Source: Streptosporangiaceae bacterium (GTDB lineage Bacteria; Actinomycetota; Actinomycetes; Streptosporangiales; Streptosporangiaceae). From it: 9,304 nucleotides of DNA. Below are positions 7,779 to 9,304 of this stretch, piece after piece. Where the stretch lies: NCBI GenBank assembly GCA_030042885.1, contig JASHYW010000741.1, forward strand, positions 1 through 9,304, in the 5' to 3' direction. Positions within the stretch are counted from its first letter, which is position 1, and the number at the start of each line of letters is the position of its first letter. The position numbers and the translations under genes are program-made. The notes below the pieces were generated by a model that saw only the letters and a list, made by a program, of their open reading frames with translations, made no database searches and was not told the DNA's origin.

Positions 7779-9232
7779 AGGGCATACTCCTGGTCTCGCT
7801 TGGCGGGATCCATGCTGGGCTCCCACTGCTTGTCCATACCCCAGTTCGCCCGCAGATCCTCTACTTCGCGCCAGAAACCTACCGCCAGGCCGGCCGCGTA
7901 GGCCGCGCCGAGCGACGTGGTCTCCGGGACCGTGGGCCTGATCACCGGCACGTCGAGGACGTCCGCCTGGAACTGCATCAGCAGCTCGTTGTGGACCATG
8001 CCGCCGTCGACCTTGAGCGAGGTCAGGGCCACGCCCGAGTCGGCGTGCATCGCGTCGACGACCTCCTTGGACTGCCAGGCGGTGGCCTCCAGGACCGCGC
8101 GGGCGATGTGCCCGGAGTTGACGTACCGGGTCAGCCCGGCGATCACCCCGCGCGCGTCGCTGCGCCAGTACGGCGCGAACAGCCCGGAGAAGGCCGGGAC
8201 GAAGTACACGCCGCCGTTGTCATCGACGGTGTTGGCGAGCGTCTCCACCTCCGCGGAGGTCGAGATCATCTTCAGGTTGTCCCGCAGCCACTGGACCAGG
8301 GCCCCGGTGATGGCGATCGACCCCTCGAGCATGTAGACGGCCGGCTGGTCACCGATCTTGTAACCGAGCCCGGTGATCAGGCCGCTCTTCGACGGGACGG
8401 GCGTGGTTCCGGTGTTGAGGAGCAGGAAGCAGCCCGTGCCGTAGGTGTTCTTGGCCTCGCCGGGGGAGAAGCAGGTCTGGCCGAACAGGGCCGCCTGCTG
8501 GTCGCCCAGGTCGCCGGCCACCGGTATGCCGGCCAGCACGCCGGTGCCGTTCCCGTAGACCTGGCTGGAGGGCCGGACGTCCGGGAGCATGCTCTTCGGG
8601 ATGCCCAGCGTCGACAGGATCCCGTCATCCCACTGCAGGGTCGCCAGGTCCATCAGCATGGTCCGGCTGGCGTTGGTCACGTCGGTGACGTGGGCCCCGC
8701 CGTCCGGGCCGCCGGTCAGCTTCCAGATGCACCAGGTGTCGATGTTGCCGAACAGCAGGTCGCCCGCCTCCGCTCGCGCCCGCAGGCCCTCGACGTTGTC
8801 GAGCAGCCACTTGATCTTCGGCCCGGAGAAATAGGTGGCGATCGGCAGGCCGGTCGTGGGCCGGAACCGGTCCTGGCCGCCGTTGGCCGACAGCTCGTTG
8901 CAGATCCCGGCGGTCCTGGTGTCCTGCCAGACCACCGCGTTGTGCACCGGCTCGCCGGTGTTGCGGTCCCAGACCACCGTGGTCTCGCGCTGGTTGGTGA
9001 CGCCGACGGCGGCCAGGTCCGAGGGCGCGAGATTGGCCTTGCTCAGCGCACCCTGGATGACCTCCCCACAGCGTTCCCAGATCTCGTTGGCGTCGTGCTC
9101 CACCCAGCCCGGCCTCGGGTAGATCTGCTCGTGCTCCTTCTGGTCGATGCCCACCACCTGGCCCCGGTGGTCGAAGATCATGAAGCGCGTGGAGGTGGTG
9201 CCCTGGTCCAGCGCTGCTGCATAGTCAGCCAT
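7736..9232 (-). CDS. glpK: Glycerol kinase
   Basis: GlpK phosphorylates glycerol with ATP to give sn-glycerol 3-phosphate, trapping it in the cytoplasm. The 498-aa product is typical for this FGGY-family enzyme. The N-terminal nucleotide-binding motif is [15 protein letters not shown] (7-21). Residues expected to contact glycerol are present: R82-E83 in NQRET, W102, Y134, D244 in GDQQAALFG and F269. The C-terminal FGGY signature spans about 407-443 ([19 protein letters not shown] and onward). ATG 9232-9230 was chosen over an in-frame GTG at 9250 because AAAGGAG sits six bases before it and the protein then starts like other GlpKs. The loop before GDQQAALFG (about 223-240) lacks the arginine-containing GGKGGTR loop that binds fructose 1,6-bisphosphate in E. 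coli, and has Gln224 where Firmicutes carry the HPr-phosphorylated histidine. The stop lies 43 bases inside glpA. Confidence 0.97.
   Translation of the reverse strand: MADYAAALDQGTTSTRFMIFDHRGQVVGIDQKEHEQIYPRPGWVEHDANEIWERCGEVIQGALSKANLAPSDLAAVGVTNQRETTVVWDRNTGEPVHNAVVWQDTRTAGICNELSANGGQDRFRPTTGLPIATYFSGPKIKWLLDNVEGLRARAEAGDLLFGNIDTWCIWKLTGGPDGGAHVTDVTNASRTMLMDLATLQWDDGILSTLGIPKSMLPDVRPSSQVYGNGTGVLAGIPVAGDLGDQQAALFGQTCFSPGEAKNTYGTGCFLLLNTGTTPVPSKSGLITGLGYKIGDQPAVYMLEGSIAITGALVQWLRDNLKMISTSAEVETLANTVDDNGGVYFVPAFSGLFAPYWRSDARGVIAGLTRYVNSGHIARAVLEATAWQSKEVVDAMHADSGVALTSLKVDGGMVHNELLMQFQADVLDVPVIRPTVPETTSLGAAYAAGLAVGFWREVEDLRANWGMDKQWEPSMDPAKRDQEYALWKKAVTRTFDWLE
7787..7791 (-). promoter_or_regulatory. 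Ribosome-binding site that decides the glpA start
   Basis: AGGAG on the minus strand (7791-7787) lies eight bases before GTG 7778-7776, inside the last codons of glpK. It is the best Shine-Dalgarno match near any in-frame glpA start codon and favours GTG 7778 over GTG 7826. Confidence 0.65.
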
Positions 9233-9238
9233 TTGTGT

Positions 9239-9245
9239 CTCCTTT
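9239..9245 (-). promoter_or_regulatory. Ribosome-binding site for glpK
   Basis: AAAGGAG on the minus strand (9245-9239) lies six bases before ATG 9232-9230. It fixes the glpK start and lies downstream of the candidate GTG at 9250, which argues against the longer form. Confidence 0.85.
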
Positions 9246-9264
9246 GTCACGTTCCTTGCTGCTA

Positions 9265-9304
9265 CTAGCTCTCCGTGGCTGCGAGCGTCTCGGCTGCTGT
9301 CTGC
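9265..9304 (-). CDS. Possible 3' end of an upstream gene (candidate: glycerol facilitator glpF)
   Basis: On the minus strand an open frame enters from the window edge and ends in two consecutive in-frame TAG codons (9267-9265 and 9264-9262). The visible tail reads [12 protein letters not shown]. The stop is 32 bases before glpK, a spacing that fits an operon. Twelve codons are too few to identify a product. A glycerol uptake facilitator is a common neighbour of glpK and would suit the context, but that is a guess. The frame may also be non-coding leader sequence. Confidence 0.35.
   Translation of the reverse strand, partial: QTAAETLAATES

Noticed and set aside
6075..7901. A 608-codon plus-strand open frame opposite glpA
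   Set aside because: Shadow of glpA and the glpK end; low-complexity Gly/Arg/His composition and no family motifs.
7469..9268. A 599-codon plus-strand open frame opposite glpK
   Set aside because: Shadow of glpK in a GC-rich genome; no motif and no plausible ribosome-binding site.
1..9304. CRISPR array, tRNA or rRNA gene, insertion sequence, phage or defence genes
   Set aside because: The window is almost fully occupied by metabolic genes. I saw no spaced direct repeats, no cloverleaf-like segment and no transposase or nuclease motif in the frames.

Overview
The window is very GC-rich, with strong G/C bias at third codon positions, GTG starts and densely packed genes. This points to a high-GC Actinomycetota chromosome; the genus cannot be told from the sequence. 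Every supported gene is on the minus strand. No gap between genes exceeds about 35 bases, so the block reads as one polycistronic unit transcribed from high to low coordinates.

In transcription order the layout is: the last codons of an unidentified upstream gene (9304-9265); glpK, glycerol kinase (9232-7736); glpA, glpB and glpC, the three subunits of a quinone-linked glycerol-3-phosphate (G3P) dehydrogenase (7778-6066, 6069-4786, 4789-3563); a three-domain phosphotransferase protein joining DhaM (EIIA-like), HPr and a complete Enzyme I (3529-950); a PgsA-like CDP-alcohol phosphatidyltransferase (948-331); and the first 111 codons of an NAD-dependent epimerase/dehydratase that runs off the window (334-1). 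Junctions are mostly stop/start overlaps or near-contacts, which suggests translational coupling. At the glpK/glpA junction the overlap is about 43 nt, and a perfect 17-bp inverted repeat follows the glpK stop.

The genes fit a glycerol/G3P theme. GlpK makes G3P and GlpABC oxidises it to dihydroxyacetone phosphate, probably delivering electrons to menaquinone. PgsA-type enzymes instead use G3P as a phospholipid head-group acceptor. The DhaM-HPr-EI protein has every phosphoryl-carrying residue needed to move phosphate from PEP to a DhaM-type EIIA, normally the donor for DhaL/DhaK dihydroxyacetone kinase. No dhaK or dhaL lies in this window.

I see no RNA genes, insertion sequences, CRISPR arrays, phage genes or obvious defence system. 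The points most worth a second look are the self-contained PTS relay without its kinase partners, the large hairpin at the glpK/glpA junction, and the placement of a phosphatidyltransferase in a glycerol catabolic operon.
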